From Argopecten irradians (Eukaryota > Mollusca > Bivalvia > Pectinida > Pectinidae): DNA of 64,000 bases. A model generated the notes under the pieces. That model was given only the letters and a program-made list of their open reading frames with translations. It did not search any database and was not told where the DNA came from. The stretch spans positions 31,531,349-31,595,348 of the forward strand of contig NC_091147.1 in assembly GCF_041381155.1 (NCBI RefSeq), in the 5' to 3' direction. A program made the translations under genes and the position numbers. Positions 45,649 through 61,575 of this stretch are shown here, in pieces. Numbering within the stretch: the first letter of the stretch is position 1; each line of letters opens with the position of its first letter.

Positions 45649-45843
45649 AATTAACATTAAAATTTGTACATATATCGGAAAAAACAGTTCTAATGGAAAT
45701 TAGATCAGCTGGTTTTACTGTAATATGCCAGAAAAGCCCATAGTGGTGAAATGCATGTGGAGTGTTCAAACTCGTTCGCTGTCCGCCATTACACATTGTG
45801 GTCGAACTTCTTGTATGCCGAACCCTGTCCCTTGCTCGTAGAG
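45649..45843. other. Unique sequence present only on the left side of the satellite
   Basis: About 195 bases between the left inverted arm and the first satellite unit. The right arm abuts the satellite directly, without this sequence. It reads like ordinary intergenic DNA. Confidence 0.7.
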
Positions 45844-48800
45844 TAATTAATCATAAGTACACATGTACAGTAATTAATCATTAGTACACATGTACAGTAA
45901 TTAATCATAAGTACACATGTACAGTAATTAATCATAAGTACACATGTACAGTAATTAATCATAAGTACACATGTACAGTAATTAATCATAAGTACACATG
46001 TACAGTAATTAATCATAAGTACACATGTACAGTAATTAATCATAAGTACACATGTACAGTAATTAATCATAAGTACACATGTACAGTAATTAATCATAAG
46101 TACACATGTACAGTAATCAATCATAAGTACACATGTACAGTAATTAATCATAAGTACACATGTACAGTAATCAATCATAAGTACAAATGTACAGTAATTA
46201 ATCATAAGTACACATGTACAGTAATTAATCATAAGTACACATGTACAGTAATTAATCATAAGTATACAGTAATTAATCATAAGTACACATGTACAGTAAT
46301 TAATCATAAGTACACATGTACAGTAATCAATCATAAGTACACATGTACAGTAATTAATCATAAGTACACATGTACAGTAATTAATCATAAGTACACATGT
46401 ACAGTAATCAATCATAAGTACACGTGTACAGTAATTAATCATAAGTACACATGTACAGTAATCAATCATAAGTACACATGTACAGTAACACATAAGTACA
46501 CATGTACAGTACTTAATTATAAGTACACATGTACAGTAATTAATCATAAGTACACATGTACAGTAATTAATCATAAGTACACATGTACAGTAATTAATCA
46601 TAAGTACACATGTACAGTAATTAATCATAAGTACACATGTACAGTAATTAATCATAAGTACACATGTACAGTAATCAATCATAAGTACACATGTACAGTA
46701 ATTAATCATAAGTACACATGTACAGTAATCAATCATAAGTACACATGTACAGTAATTAATCATAAGTACACATGTACAGTAATTAATCATAAGTACACAT
46801 GTACAGTAATTAATCATAAGTACACATGTACAGTAATTAATCATAAGTACACGTGTACAGTAATTAATCATAAGTACACATGTACAGTAATTAATCATAA
46901 GTACACATGTACAGTAATTAATCATAAGTACACATGTACAGTAATTAATCATAAGTACACATGTACAGTAATTAATCATAAGTACACATGTACAGTAATT
47001 AATCATAAGTACACGTGTACAGTAATTAATCATAAGTACACATGTACAGTAATTAATCATAAGTACACATGTACAGTAATCAATCATAAGTACACATGTA
47101 CAGTAATCAATCATAAGTACACGTGTACAGTAATTAATCATAAGTACACATGTACAGTAATTAATCATAAGTACACATGTACAGTAATTAATCATAAGTA
47201 CACATGTACAGTAACAATAAGTAACATGTACAGTATTAATCATAAGTACACATGTACAGTAATTAATCATAAGTACACATGTACAGTAATCAATCATAAG
47301 TACACATGTACAGTAATTAATCATAAGTACACATGTACAGTAATTAATCATAAGTACACATGTACAGTAATTAATCATAAGTACACATGTACAGTAATTA
47401 ATCATAAGTACACATGTACAGTAATTAATCATAAGTACACATGTACAGTAATTAATCATAAGTACACATGTACAGTAATTAATCATAAGTACACATGTAC
47501 AGTAATCAATCATAAGTACACATGTACAGTAATCAATCATAAGTACAAATGTACAGTAATCAATCATAAGTACACATGTACAGTAATCAATCATAAGTAC
47601 ACATGTACAGTAATTAATCATAAGTACACATGTACAGTAATTAATCATAAGTACACATGTACAGTAATTAATCATAAGTACACATGTACAGTAATTAATC
47701 ATAAGTACACATGTACAGTAATTAATCATAAGTACACATGTACAGTAATTAATCATAAGTACACATGTACAGTAATCAATCATAAGTACACATGTACAGT
47801 AATTAATCATAAGTACACATGTACAGATTAATTAATCATAAGTACACATGTACAGTAATTAATCATAAGTACATGTACAGTAATTAATCAAAGTACACAT
47901 GTACAGTAATTAATCATAAGTACACATGTACAGTAATTAATCATAAGTACACATGTACAGTAATTAATCATAAGTACACATGTACAGTAATCAATCATAA
48001 GTACACATGTACAGTAATTAATCATAAGTACACATATGTACAGTAATTAAGCATATAGTACACATGTACAGTAATTAATCATAAGTACACATGTACAGTA
48101 ATTAATCATAAGTACACATGTACAGTAATTAATCATAAGTACACATGTACAGTAATTAATCATAAGTACACATGTACAGTAATCAATCATAAGTACACAT
48201 GTACAGTAATTAATCATAAGTACACATGTACAGTAATCAATATAAGTACACATGTACAGTAATTAATCATAAGTACACATGTACAGTAATTAATCATAAG
48301 TACACATGTACAGTAATTAATCATAAGTACACATGTACAGTAATCAATCATAAGTACACATGTACAGTAATTAATCATAAGTACACGTGTACAGTAATTA
48401 ATCATAAGTACACATGTACAGTAATTAATCATAAGTACACATGTACAGTAATTAATCATAAGTACACATGTACAGTAATTAATCATAAGTACACATGTAC
48501 AGTAATTAATCATAAGTACACATGTACAGTAATTAATCATAAGTACACATGTACAGTAATTAATCATAAGTACACATGTACAGTAATTAATCATAAGTAC
48601 ACATGTACAGTAATCAATCATAAGTACACATGTACAGTAATCAATCATAAGTACACATGTACAGTAATCAATCATAAGTACACATGTACAGTAATTAATC
48701 ATAAGTACACATGTACAGTAATTAATCATAAGTACACATGTACAGTAATTAATCATAAGTACACATGTACAGTAATTAATCATAAGTACACATGTACAGT

Positions 48801-51800
48801 AATTAATCATAAGTACACATGTACAGTAATCAATCATAAGTACACATGTACAGTAATTAATCATAAGTACACATGTACAGTAATTAATCATAAGTACACA
48901 TGTACAGTAATCAATCATAAGTACACATGTACAGTAATTAATCATAAGTACACATGTACAGTAATTAATCATAAGTACACATGTACAGTAATTAATCATA
49001 AGTACACATGTACAGTAATTAATCATAAGTACACATGTACAGTAATTAATCATAAGTACACATGTACAGTAATTAATCATAAGTACACATGTACAGTAAT
49101 TAATCATAAGTACACATGTACAGTAATTAATCATAAGTACACATGTACAGTAATTAATCATAAGTACACATGTACAGTAATCAATCATAAGTACACATGT
49201 ACAGTAATTAATCATAAGTACACATGTACAGTAATCAATCATAAGTACACATGTACAGTAATCAATCATAAGTACACATGTACAGTAATCAATCATAAGT
49301 ACACATGTACAGTAATTAATCATAAGTACACATGTACAGTAATCAATCATAAGTACACATGTACAGTATTTAATCATAAGTACACATGTACAGTAATCAA
49401 TCATAAGTACACATGTACAGTAATTAATCATAAGTACACATGTACAGTAATTAATCATAAGTACACATGTACAGTAATTAATCATAAGTACACATGTACA
49501 GTAATTAATCATAAGTACACATGTACAGTAATTAATCATAAGTACACATGTACAGTAATTAATCATAAGTACACATGTACAGTAATTAATCATAAGTACA
49601 CATGTACAGTAATTAATCATAAGTACACATGTACAGTAATCAATCATAAGTACAAATGTACAGTAATTAATCAAATTAATCATAAGTACACATGTACAGT
49701 AATCAATCATAAGTACATGTACAGTAATAATCATAAGTACACATGTACAGTAATAATCATAAGTACACTGTACAGTAATTAATCATAAGTACACATGTAC
49801 AGTAATAATCATAAGTACACATGTACAGTAATTAATCATAAGTACACATGTACAGTAATCAATCATAAGTACACATGTACAGTAATTAATCATAAGTACA
49901 CATGTACAGTAATCAATCATAATACACTGTACAGTAATAATCATAAGTACACATGTACAGTAATCAATCATAAGTACACATGTACAGTAATTAATCATAA
50001 GTACACATGTACAGTAATTAATCATAAGTACACATGTACAGTAATTAATCATAAGTACACATGTACAGTAATTAATCATAAGTACACATGTACAGTAATT
50101 AATCATAAGTACACATGTACAGTAATTAATCATAAGTACACATGTACAGTAATCAATCATAAGTACACATGTACAGTAATTAATCATAAGTACACATGTA
50201 CAGTAATACAGTAATTAATCATAAGTACACATGTACAGTAATTAATCATAAGTACACATGTACAGTAATTAATCATAAGTACACATGTACAGTAATTAAT
50301 CATAAGTACACATGTACAGTAATTAATCATAAGTACACATGTACAGTAATTAATAATAACTATACATGTACAGTAATTAATCATAAGTACACATGTACAG
50401 TAATTAATCATAAGTACACATGTACATTAATTAATCATAAGTACACGTGTACAGTAATTAATCATAAGTACACATGTACAGTAATTAATCATAAGTACAC
50501 ATGTACAGTAATTAATCATAAGTACACATGTACATTAATTAATCATAAGTACACATGTACAGTAATTAATCATAAGTACACATGTACAGTAATTAATCAT
50601 AAGTACACATGTACAGTAATTAATCATAAGTACACATGTACAGTAATCAATCATAAGTACACATGTACAGTAATTAATCATAAGTACACATGTACAGTAA
50701 TTAATCATAAGTACACATGTACAGTAATTAATCATAAGTACACATGTACAGTAATTAATCATAAGTACACATGTACAGTAATCAATCATAAGTACACATG
50801 TACAGTAATCAATCATAAGTACACATGTACAGTAATTAATCATAAGTACACATGTACAGTAATCAATCATAAGTACACATGTACAGTAATCAATCATAAG
50901 TACACATGTACAGTAATTAATCATAAGTACACATGTACAGTAATCAATCATAAGTACACATGTACAGTAATTAATCATAAGTACACATGTACAGTAATTA
51001 ATCATAAGTACACATGTACAGTAATCAATCATAAGTACACATGTACAGTAATTAATCATAAGTACACATGTACAGTAATTAATCATAAGTACACATGTAC
51101 AGTAATCAATCATAAGTACACATGTACAGTAATTAATCATAAGTACACATGTACAGTAATTAATCATAAGTACACATGTACAGTAATCAATCATTAGTAC
51201 ACATGTACAGTAATTAATCATAAGTACACATGTACAGTAATTAATCATAAGTACACATGTACAGTAATCAATCATAAGTACACATGTACAGTAATTAATC
51301 ATAAGTACACATGTACAGTAATTAATCATAAGTACACATGTACAGTAATTAATCATAAGTACACATGTACAGTAATTAATCATAAGTACACATGTACAGT
51401 AATTAATCATAAGTACACATGTACAGTAATTAATCATAAGTACACATGTACAGTAATTAATCATATAACATGTACAGTAATTAATCATAAGTACACATGT
51501 ACAGTAATTAATCATAAGTACACATGTACAGTAATTAATCATAAGTACACATGTACAGTAATTAATCATAAGTACACATGTACAGTAATTAATCATAAGT
51601 ACACATGTACAGTAATTAATCATAAGTACACATGTACAGTAATTAATCATAAGTACACATGTACAGTAATCAATCATAAGTACACATGTACAGTAATTAA
51701 TCATAAGTACACATGTACAGTAATTAATCATAAGTACACATGTACAGTAATTAATCATAAGTACACATGTACAGTAATTAATCATAAGTACACATGTACA

Positions 51801-54800
51801 GTAATTAATCATAAGTACACATGTACAGTAATTAATCATAAGTACACATGTACAGTAATTAATCATAAGTACACATGTACAGTAATTAATCATAAGTACA
51901 CATGTACAGTAATTAATAATAACTATACATGTACAGTAATTAATCATAAGTACACATGTACAGTAATTAATCATAAGTACACATGTACAGTAATTAATCA
52001 TAAGTACACATGTACAGTAATCAATCATAAGTACACATGTACAGTAATTAATCATAAGTACACATGTACAGTAATTAATCATAAGTACACATGTACAGTA
52101 ATCAATCATAAGTACACATGTACAGTAATTAATCATAAGTACACATGTACAGTAATCAATCATAAGTACACATGTACAGTAATTAATCATAAGTACACAT
52201 GTACAATAATTAATCATAAGTACACATGTACAGTAATTAATCATAAGTACACATGTACAGTAATCAATCATAAGTACACATGTACAGTAATTAATCATAA
52301 GTACACATGTACAGTAATTAATCATAAGTACACATGTACAGTAATAAATCATAAGTACACATGTACAGTAATTAATCATAAGTACACATGTACAGTAATT
52401 AATCATAAGTACACATGTACAGTAATTAATCATAAGTACACTGTACAGTAATTAATCATAAGTACACATGTACAGTAATCAATCATAAGTACACATGTAC
52501 AGTAATTAATCATAAGTACACATGTACAGTAATCAATCATAAGTACACATGTACAGTAATTATCATAAGTACACATGTACAGTAATTAATCATAAGTACA
52601 CATGTACAGTAATTAATCATAAGTACACATGTACAGTAATAATCATAAGTACACATGTACAGTAATCAATCATAAGTACACATGTACAGTAATCAATCAT
52701 AAGTACAAATGTACAGTAATTAATCATAAGTACACATGTACAGTAATCAATCATAAGTACACATGTACAGTAATTAATCATAAGTACACATGTACAGTAA
52801 TTAATCATAAGTACACATGTACAGTAATTAATCATAAGTACACATGTACAGTAATTAATCATAAGTACACATGTACAGTAATCAATCATAAGTACACATG
52901 TACAGTAATCAATCATAAGTACACATGTACAGTAATCAATCATAAGTACACATGTACAGTAATTAATCATAAGTACACATGTACAGTAATTAATCATAAG
53001 TACACATGTACAGTAATTAATCATAAGTACACATGTACAGTAATTAATCATAAGTACACATGTACAGTAATTAATCATAAGTACACATGTACAGTAATTA
53101 ATCATAAGTACACATGTACAGTAATTAATCATAAGTACACATGTACAGTAATCAATCATAAGTACACATGTACAGTAATCAATCATAAGTACAAATGTAC
53201 AGTAATTAATCATAAGTACACATGTACAGTAATCAATCATAAGTACACATGTACAGTAATCAATCATAAGTACACATGTACAGTAATTAATCATAAGTAC
53301 ACATGTACAGTAATTAATCATAAGTACACATGTACAGTAATTAATCATAAGTACACTGTACAGTAATAATCATGTACATGTACAGTAATTAATCATAAGT
53401 ACACATGTACAGTAATTCAATCATAAGTACACATGTACAGTATCAATCATAAGTACACATGTACAGTAATCAATCATAAGTACACATGTACAGTAATTAA
53501 TCATAAGTACACATGTACAGTAATAATCATAAGTACACATGTACAGTAATTAATCATAAGTACACGTGTACAGTAATTAATCATAAGTACACATGTACAG
53601 TAATTAATCATAAGTACACGTGTACAGTAGTAATCATTAGTACACATGTACAGTAACATCATGTACACATGTAATTAATCATAAGTACACATGTACAGTA
53701 ATCAATCATAAGTACACATGTACAGTAATTAATCATAAGTACACATGTACAGTAATCAATCATAAGTACACATGTACAGTAATTAATCATAAGTACACGT
53801 GTACAGTAATTAATCATAAGTACACATGTACAGTAATTAATCATAAGTACACATGTACAGTAATTAATCATAAGTACACATGTACAGTAATTAATCATAA
53901 GTACACATGTACAGTAATCAATCATAAGTACACATGTACAGTAATTAATCATAAGTACACATGTACAGTAATTAATCATAAGTACACATGTACAGTAATC
54001 AATCATAAGTACAAATGTACAGTAATCAATCATAAGTACACATGTACAGTAATTAATCATAAGTACACATGTACAGTAATTAATCATAAGTACACATGTA
54101 CAGTAATCAATCATAAGTACACATGTACAGTAATTAATCATAAGTACACATGTACAGTAATCAATCATAAGTACACATGTACAGTAATCAATCATAAGTA
54201 CACATGTACAGTATTCAATCATAAGTACACATGTACAGTAATAATAATCATAAGTACACATGTACAGTAATTAATCATAAGTACAGATGTACAGTAATAA
54301 TCATAAGTACACGTGTACAGTAATTAATCATAAGTACACATGTACAGTAATCAATCATAAGTACACGTGTACAGTAATCAATCATAAGTACACATGTACA
54401 GTAATTAATCATAAGTACACATGTACAGTAATTAATCATAAGTACACATGTACAGTAATTAATCATAAGTACACATGTACAGTAATTAATCATAAGTACA
54501 CATGTACAGTAATCAATCATAAGTACACATGTACAGTAATCAATCATAAGTACACATGTACAGTAATAATCATAAGTACACATGTACAGTAATCATAATA
54601 CATGTACAGTAATTAATCATAAGTACACATGTACAGTAATCAATCATAAGTACACGTGTACAGTAATTAATCATAAGTACACATGTACAGTAATTAATCA
54701 TAAGTACACATGTACAGTAATTAATCATAAGTACACATGTACAGTAATTAATCATAAGTACACATGTACAGTAATTAATCATTAGTACACATGTACAGTA

Positions 54801-55049
54801 ATTAATCATAAGTACACATGTACAGTAATTAATCATTAGTACACATGTACAGTAATTAATCATAAGTACACATGTACAGTAATTAATCATAAGTACACAT
54901 GTACAGTAATTAATCATAAGTACACATGTACAGTAATCAATCATAAGTACACATGTACAGTAATTAATCATAAGTACACATGTGTACAGTAATTAATCAT
55001 AAGTACACATGTACAGTAATTAATCATAAGTACACATGTACAGTACAGA
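45844..55049 (+). repeat. 27-bp satellite array, forward orientation
   Basis: About 340 units of taattaatcataagtac + acatgtacag. The unit contains the palindrome-like gtacacatgtac. The commonest variant is a T/C change (taattaat versus taatcaat), with rarer cacgtg and caaatg forms. Local higher-order structure is visible, for example a 3-unit (81-bp) pattern around 50,940-51,270. Units are very uniform. Because 27 is nine codons, frames of up to 673 residues stay open on both strands at once; these are not genes. Confidence 0.97.
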
Positions 55050-57480
55050 TTAATTACTGTACATGTGTACTTATGATTAATTACTGTACATGTGTACTTA
55101 TGATTAATTACTGTACATGTGTACTTATGATTAATTACTGTACATGTGTACTTATGATTAATTACTGTACATTTGTACTTATGATTAATTACTGTACATG
55201 TGTACTTATGATTAATTACTGTACATGTGTACTTATGATTACTTATGATTACTGTACATGTGTACTTATGATTGATTACTGTACATGTGTACTTATGATT
55301 GATTACTTACTGTACATGTGTACTTATGATTATTACTGTACACGTGTACTTATTAATTACTGTACTGTACTTATGATTGATTACTGTACATTGATTATGT
55401 ACTGTACATGTACTTATGATTACTGTTACTGTACATGTGTACTTACATGATTAATTTACTGTACATGTGTACTTATGATTAATTACTGTACATGTGTACT
55501 TATGATTAATTACTGTACATGTGTACTTATGACTTATGATTAATTACTGTACATGTGTACTTATGATTAATACTGTACATGTGTACTTATGATTAATTAC
55601 TGTACATGTGTACTTATGATTAATTACTGTACATGTGTACTTATGATTAATTACTGTACATGTGTACTTATGATTAATTACTGTACATGTGTACTTATGA
55701 TTAATTACTGTACATGTGTACTTATGATTAATTACTGTACATGTGTACTTATGATTATTACTGTACATGTGTACTTATGATTAATTACTGTACATGTGTA
55801 CTTATGATTGAATTACTGTACATGTGTACTTATGATTAATTATGTACACGTGTACTTATGTTGATTACTGTACATACTTATGATTATTACTGTACATGTG
55901 TACTTATGATTAATTACTGTACATGTGTACTTATGATTAATTACTGTACATGTGTACTTATGATTAATTACTGTACATGTGTACTTATGATTAATTACTG
56001 TACATGTATACTTATGATTAATTACTGTACATGTGTACTTATGATTAATTACTGTACATGTGTACTTATGATTAATTACTGTACATGTGTGTACATTATG
56101 ATTAATTACATGTTATGATTAATTACTGTACATGTACTACTTATGATTAATTACTGTACATGTGTACTTATGATTAATTACTGTGTGTACTTATGTTAAT
56201 TACTGTACATGTGTACTTATGATTAATTACTGTACATGTGTACTTATGATTAATTACTGTACATGTGTACTTATGATTAATTACTGTACATGTGTACTTA
56301 TGATTAATTACTGTACATGTGTACTTATGATTAATTACTGTACATGTGTACTTATGATTAATTACTGTACATGTGTACTTATGATTAATTACTGTACATG
56401 TGTACTTATGATTAATTACTGTACATGTGTACTTATGATTAATTACTGTACATGTGTACTTATGATTAATTACTGTACATGTGTACTTATGATTAATACT
56501 GTACATGTGTACTTACTTATGATTAATTACTGTACATGTGTACTTATGATTATTACTGTACATGTGTACTTATGATTAATTACTGTACACGTGTACTTAT
56601 GATTAATTACTGTATTTATGATTACTTACTGTACATGTGTACTTATGATTACACTGTACATTTGTACTTATGATTAATTACTGTACATGTGTACTTATGA
56701 TTAATTACTGTATGATTGATTATTACTGTACATGTGTACTGTATTATTACTGTACATGATTGATTAATTACTGTACATGTGTACTTATACTGTACATGTA
56801 CTTGATTAATTACTGTACATGTGTACTTATGATTAATTACTGTACTTATGATTAATTACTGTACATGTGTACTTATGATTAATTACATGTGTACTTATGT
56901 TGTTACTGTACTTACTTATGATTAATTACTGTACATGTGTACTTATGATTAATTACTGTACATGTGTACTTATGATTGATTACTGTACATGTGTACTTAT
57001 GATTAATTACTGTACATTTGTACTTATGATTAATTACTGTACATGTTACTGTACTTATGATTAATTACTGTACATGTGTACTTATGATTAATTACTGTAC
57101 ATGTGTACTTATGATTAATTACTGTACATTGTACTTATGATTAATTACTGTACATGTGTACTTGATTAATTACTGTACATGTGTACTTATGATTGTACTT
57201 AATTAATTACTGTACATGTGTACTTATGATTAATTACTGTACATGTGTACTTATGATTAATTACTGTACATGTGTACTTATGATTAATTACTGTACATGT
57301 GTACTTATGATTAATTACTGTACATGTGTACTTATGATTAATTACTGTACATGTGTACTTATGATTGATTACTGTACATGTGTACTTATGATTAATTACT
57401 GTACATGTGTACTTATGATTAATTACTGTACATGTGTACTTATGATTAATTACTGTACATGTGTACTTATGATTAAATTA
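55050..57480 (-). repeat. 27-bp satellite array, inverted orientation
   Basis: From 55,050 the same unit runs as its reverse complement (ctgtacatgtgtac + ttatgattaatta). The switch lies in 'cagtacagattaattactg'. Units are mostly clean to 56,570, then carry increasing short deletions and duplications, with a clean block at 57,193-57,475. Confidence 0.95.
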
Positions 57481-60400
57481 CTGCTTACGATGTACTAATG
57501 ATTTTAATTAACTTACACAGTATGATGAGCTTGAGAGATTAGAATTAGATTGTACTAACGTGAGAGGAATCTTATGATTGAGATATATATGTAATATGTG
57601 TGTACTTATGATTAATGTGATGTAACCACGAGATAGCTTAGATTGAGAGATGACAGTACTGTATGTTATACTTATGATTACAGAATACTTAGTACGAGTG
57701 TGTACAGTATGATGAGAATTACTGAGAATATTTTGTACTGAATATGATTGATTACTCGTCTCACAGTTATACTTATATTTGATTTACTGTACACGTCGTA
57801 CTTATGTATTGAATTAACTGTACATGTTGTACTTATGATTAAGTACTGTACCACTTGTTACTTTATTGATTAATTTATTGTACGTCGTGTACTTATGATT
57901 AATTTATTTACCTGTACATTTGTACATATGATTGCAATTACTGAGTATACATGAGTATAGTACTTATTATTGATTACTGTTACATTATGTACTTAATGAT
58001 TAAGTACAGTTACACGCTATACGTAATGCTTTATTATTTAAACATCGTGTACGTGTGAATCACTTACTATATATTAAAAGTATGTGAACTACGTATGAGT
58101 TATTAATTAAATGTACTGTGTGTGAGTAACTAATGCGAATTTACGTACATGTAACATGTATACTTATGATTTTATTACTGTTACCATGTTTACGAAATGA
58201 TTGATATTACTTTTGACATGCTGGTGTACCTTATGATTGATTACTGTAAATGAGAGTGACTTATGAGTGACTTCCTGCTACAGATCGCCTATCTTATGAA
58301 CTTGGTTTATCTGTTACAGGTGGTCAATTTTATGACTTGCTTACTGGTACATGCTGTTACTTGTTGATATTGATTAACGGTGTTACGTGTTGTATGGCAG
58401 ATTAAAGGACCTTTACAGTTTACGCGCATGATGTTGGAGTTATGTTTAATTACTGTACTCATGTGGTGTACTAATGGTTTATATTACTGTACTATGCTGG
58501 TACTTTTGAAATAATTACTGATTACAGTGTGCACTTATGATTGATTACTGTACATTTGGTACTTATGATTGATTGATTTACTGTATTATGTGTTCCTAAA
58601 GACGTATTTTCTGTACATGGATAGTACCGCTACGATTGATTACTGCTACATAGATGATACTTATTGATCAGAAATTCGTGAACATTGGTTTATACGCTTA
58701 TGTAGTGCATACACTATATTCCACGTGTATATTTGAATGAAGTTGACAGATTACTGAGTGCATTTGTCTCGAATAATTATTGATTAATTGAATCGATCAT
58801 GAATTGCATTTACTGTATGTATTGACCTTGATTACTTGTACGATGGTGCTGTACTCCTGAGATAATATTAACTGATCCATGTGTGACCACCTAGTTGATT
58901 TAGTGTACCTGGTTTTACCCCCCCCCCCCCCCTGCGTGACGTGTAGCTAATTGATTAATTTCTTGTTAACGTCTGTACTTGATGGATAAAGTACTGTACA
59001 CGTGTTAGTTATTATGGATTACTGTTCATGTATACTGTCTTGAATTATGTTATCTGTATGATTCTTCCCATGTACAATATTTAATACAAAAGTGATTATA
59101 AAATAGCTGTACACGGACATCTTTATAATTAATTTGTACTGCTACGCACGTATACCTTATTTATTAAATACCGTATAGTAGATACTTAATGCTTAATTAT
59201 AGTTACAATGTGAACTTTTGATGAATTACTGTCTCTACAATGTGTTACTTATGAGTTGAATTACACTCTTCCATGTGTTCTTCTGGATTGAATACTGTTA
59301 TATATGTACTTCATGATTGATTACTGTTCAGGGGCCTTGGTACTTCATAATTTAAGTGTGTTACTGTGACGAATTCTTGTACTTAGGCATGAGTTGCAGT
59401 ACATGTGTACTTATGCTTACATACGTGTACTACGAGGACTTGATTAATATTGATTACTTGACATGGTGTAGCTATTTGCATTGAATTTTACGTTACACGT
59501 TGTTTTTATGATTAATTATAGTACTCATGCAAATGATAAATATAATATGATAACATTACATCTGTACTCATTGATGGAATACTTGTAGCGTTGTAATTAC
59601 TGCTGTAACTCATGTGTCAGACTTTTCATTCTAATCGATTTAATTACTGCTAGCAGTGTCAGTACTTATGATTGATTACTGTACGTATGTGTAACATAAA
59701 TGATTAGATTAACTCGAGTACAGTTGCTGAACGTTGATGATTAGATTTCTGTACATTGTGTAGAATCATGATTGATTACTAGTGACATGTGTGGTACCCA
59801 TTTTTGCCCCCCCTACATTTTGTACTTATGAGATCTCGATTATGCTGTACACGCGTGTACTTAGTGATTATATTAAGTGGTAACGATGTAGTTAGTATGG
59901 ATACATTTGTAATCTATCTTTGTTATCATTGTTAGTACGTTATCCTCTATGATTACGCGTACATGTATGTAGCTGTGATGGTCATTACGTGACACGAGTT
60001 AATGTACTTAAGAGTTGAATACGATGGTACATGGTGGTACTGTATTAGGAAGTGTTGTACTGATTACGTTTGTACGTATGAGTTATTTACGTGTACAGAA
60101 GTATGTTTGATGACCCCCCCCCCCCCGCCCCCCCGCAAGTCCCCCCCCCCCTATTTACACGTGGTTGAGAGCGTATGATTAAGTTACTGTACATTTAGAT
60201 ACTTAGAGTGAACATACACTGTACGACGGGTGTATTCACTTAGTAGAGTGATAACGATTGGTACACGGTACGTGTAGTTGCGTATTAATTACGTGTAGCA
60301 GTGTATCTGAGGGACTATCACTTGAGTAACATGTGTACTTAAAATGATTGGACTTTACCTGTTACATTTGTACTTTATGATTGACAGTGTACTCTACATG

Positions 60401-60935
60401 GTGCAGGTGTATGAATTAATGACTGTATCCAGATGTGACTGTTTGTGATTAGTTACTGGTTATGATCCGAGTAACTTATGATTCCTATGACGTAGTAACA
60501 TGTGTACCTGGATGAGTAAATATACTACTGCTAATTGTGATGTGCTAAGTGATTAACTGTGTGTACACGTTATACATGTATCGATGTAATAACTAGTAAC
60601 AATGAATAGTACGCACTGATTTAATTATATTTCACACGTTGATGATGATCGGAGTATCTGGTACATTCTGTACTAGTATCGATTTGTGTTACTTTTATCA
60701 GATGCACTGTATGTATCTGATTACTAGTTAACATTCTTGTTACTTACGCGATTGATTATTGCGCTATCATTTATTACTGTAGAAGATGAAGATTATCTCT
60801 ATATTGTTTTATGTTGTACTTACTGTAGAGCGTAAATGTATATTTTGAATACTTGTTACACGTGTACTATGGATAAGAAATTGTAATGTGTCATTGTGTA
60901 CTTATGTATTATTTTCTGTACATGCTGTTAATTTA
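57481..60935 (-). repeat. Highly scrambled continuation of the 27-bp satellite
   Basis: Satellite words (tgtacttatgatt, attactgtac) are still recognisable, but almost every unit carries random-looking insertions, deletions and substitutions. Runs of C break in at 58,917-58,932, 59,803-59,810 and 60,113-60,151. No gene or other element is seen. The error-like texture suggests a poorly corrected long-read consensus rather than biological decay. Confidence 0.75.
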
Positions 60936-61545
60936 TGATTGATTACTGTACATGTGTACTTATGATTAATTACTGTACATGTGTACTTATGATTGATTAC
61001 TGTACACGTGTACTTATGATTAATTACTTGTGTACTGTGTACTAATTTACTGTACATGTGTACTTATGATTAATTACTGTACATGTGTACTTATGATTTA
61101 CTGTACATTACTTATGATACATGTGTACTTATGATTAATTACTGTACATGTGTACTTATGATTAATTACTGTACATGTGTACTTATGATTAACTTACTGT
61201 ACATGTGTACTTATGATTACATGTGTACTTATGATTACTGTACATGTGTACTTATGATTAATTACTGTACATGTGTACTTTATGATTGATTACTGTACAT
61301 GTGTACTTATGATTGTACTTATTAATTACTGTACATTTGTACTTATGATTAATTACTGTACATGTGTACTTATGATTAATTACTGTACATGTGTACTTAT
61401 GATGATTACTGATTATTACTGTACAAGTGTACTTATGATTGATTACTGTACATGTGTACTTATTATTGATTACTATTGATTACTTAACCCCTGACTATCT
61501 CATAGTACATAACAAGTGTACTTATGATTGATTACTGTACATTGT
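60936..61545 (-). repeat. 27-bp satellite, inverted, cleaner right end
   Basis: Recognisable inverted units resume and run, with some truncated copies, to within ~30 bases of the right inverted-repeat arm. Confidence 0.9.
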
Positions 61546-61575
61546 TTAGTACTATATGATTAATTACTGTACACG

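Noticed and set aside
45789-57498. Frames up to 673 residues (MINYCTCVL and INHKYTCTV repeats)
   Set aside because: They translate the 27-bp satellite, are open on both strands at once, and end wherever a unit has an indel. There is no independent evidence of a gene.
45844-61545. Telomere or centromere assignment for the 27-bp array
   Set aside because: Not a telomeric repeat, and nothing in the sequence alone shows centromere function.
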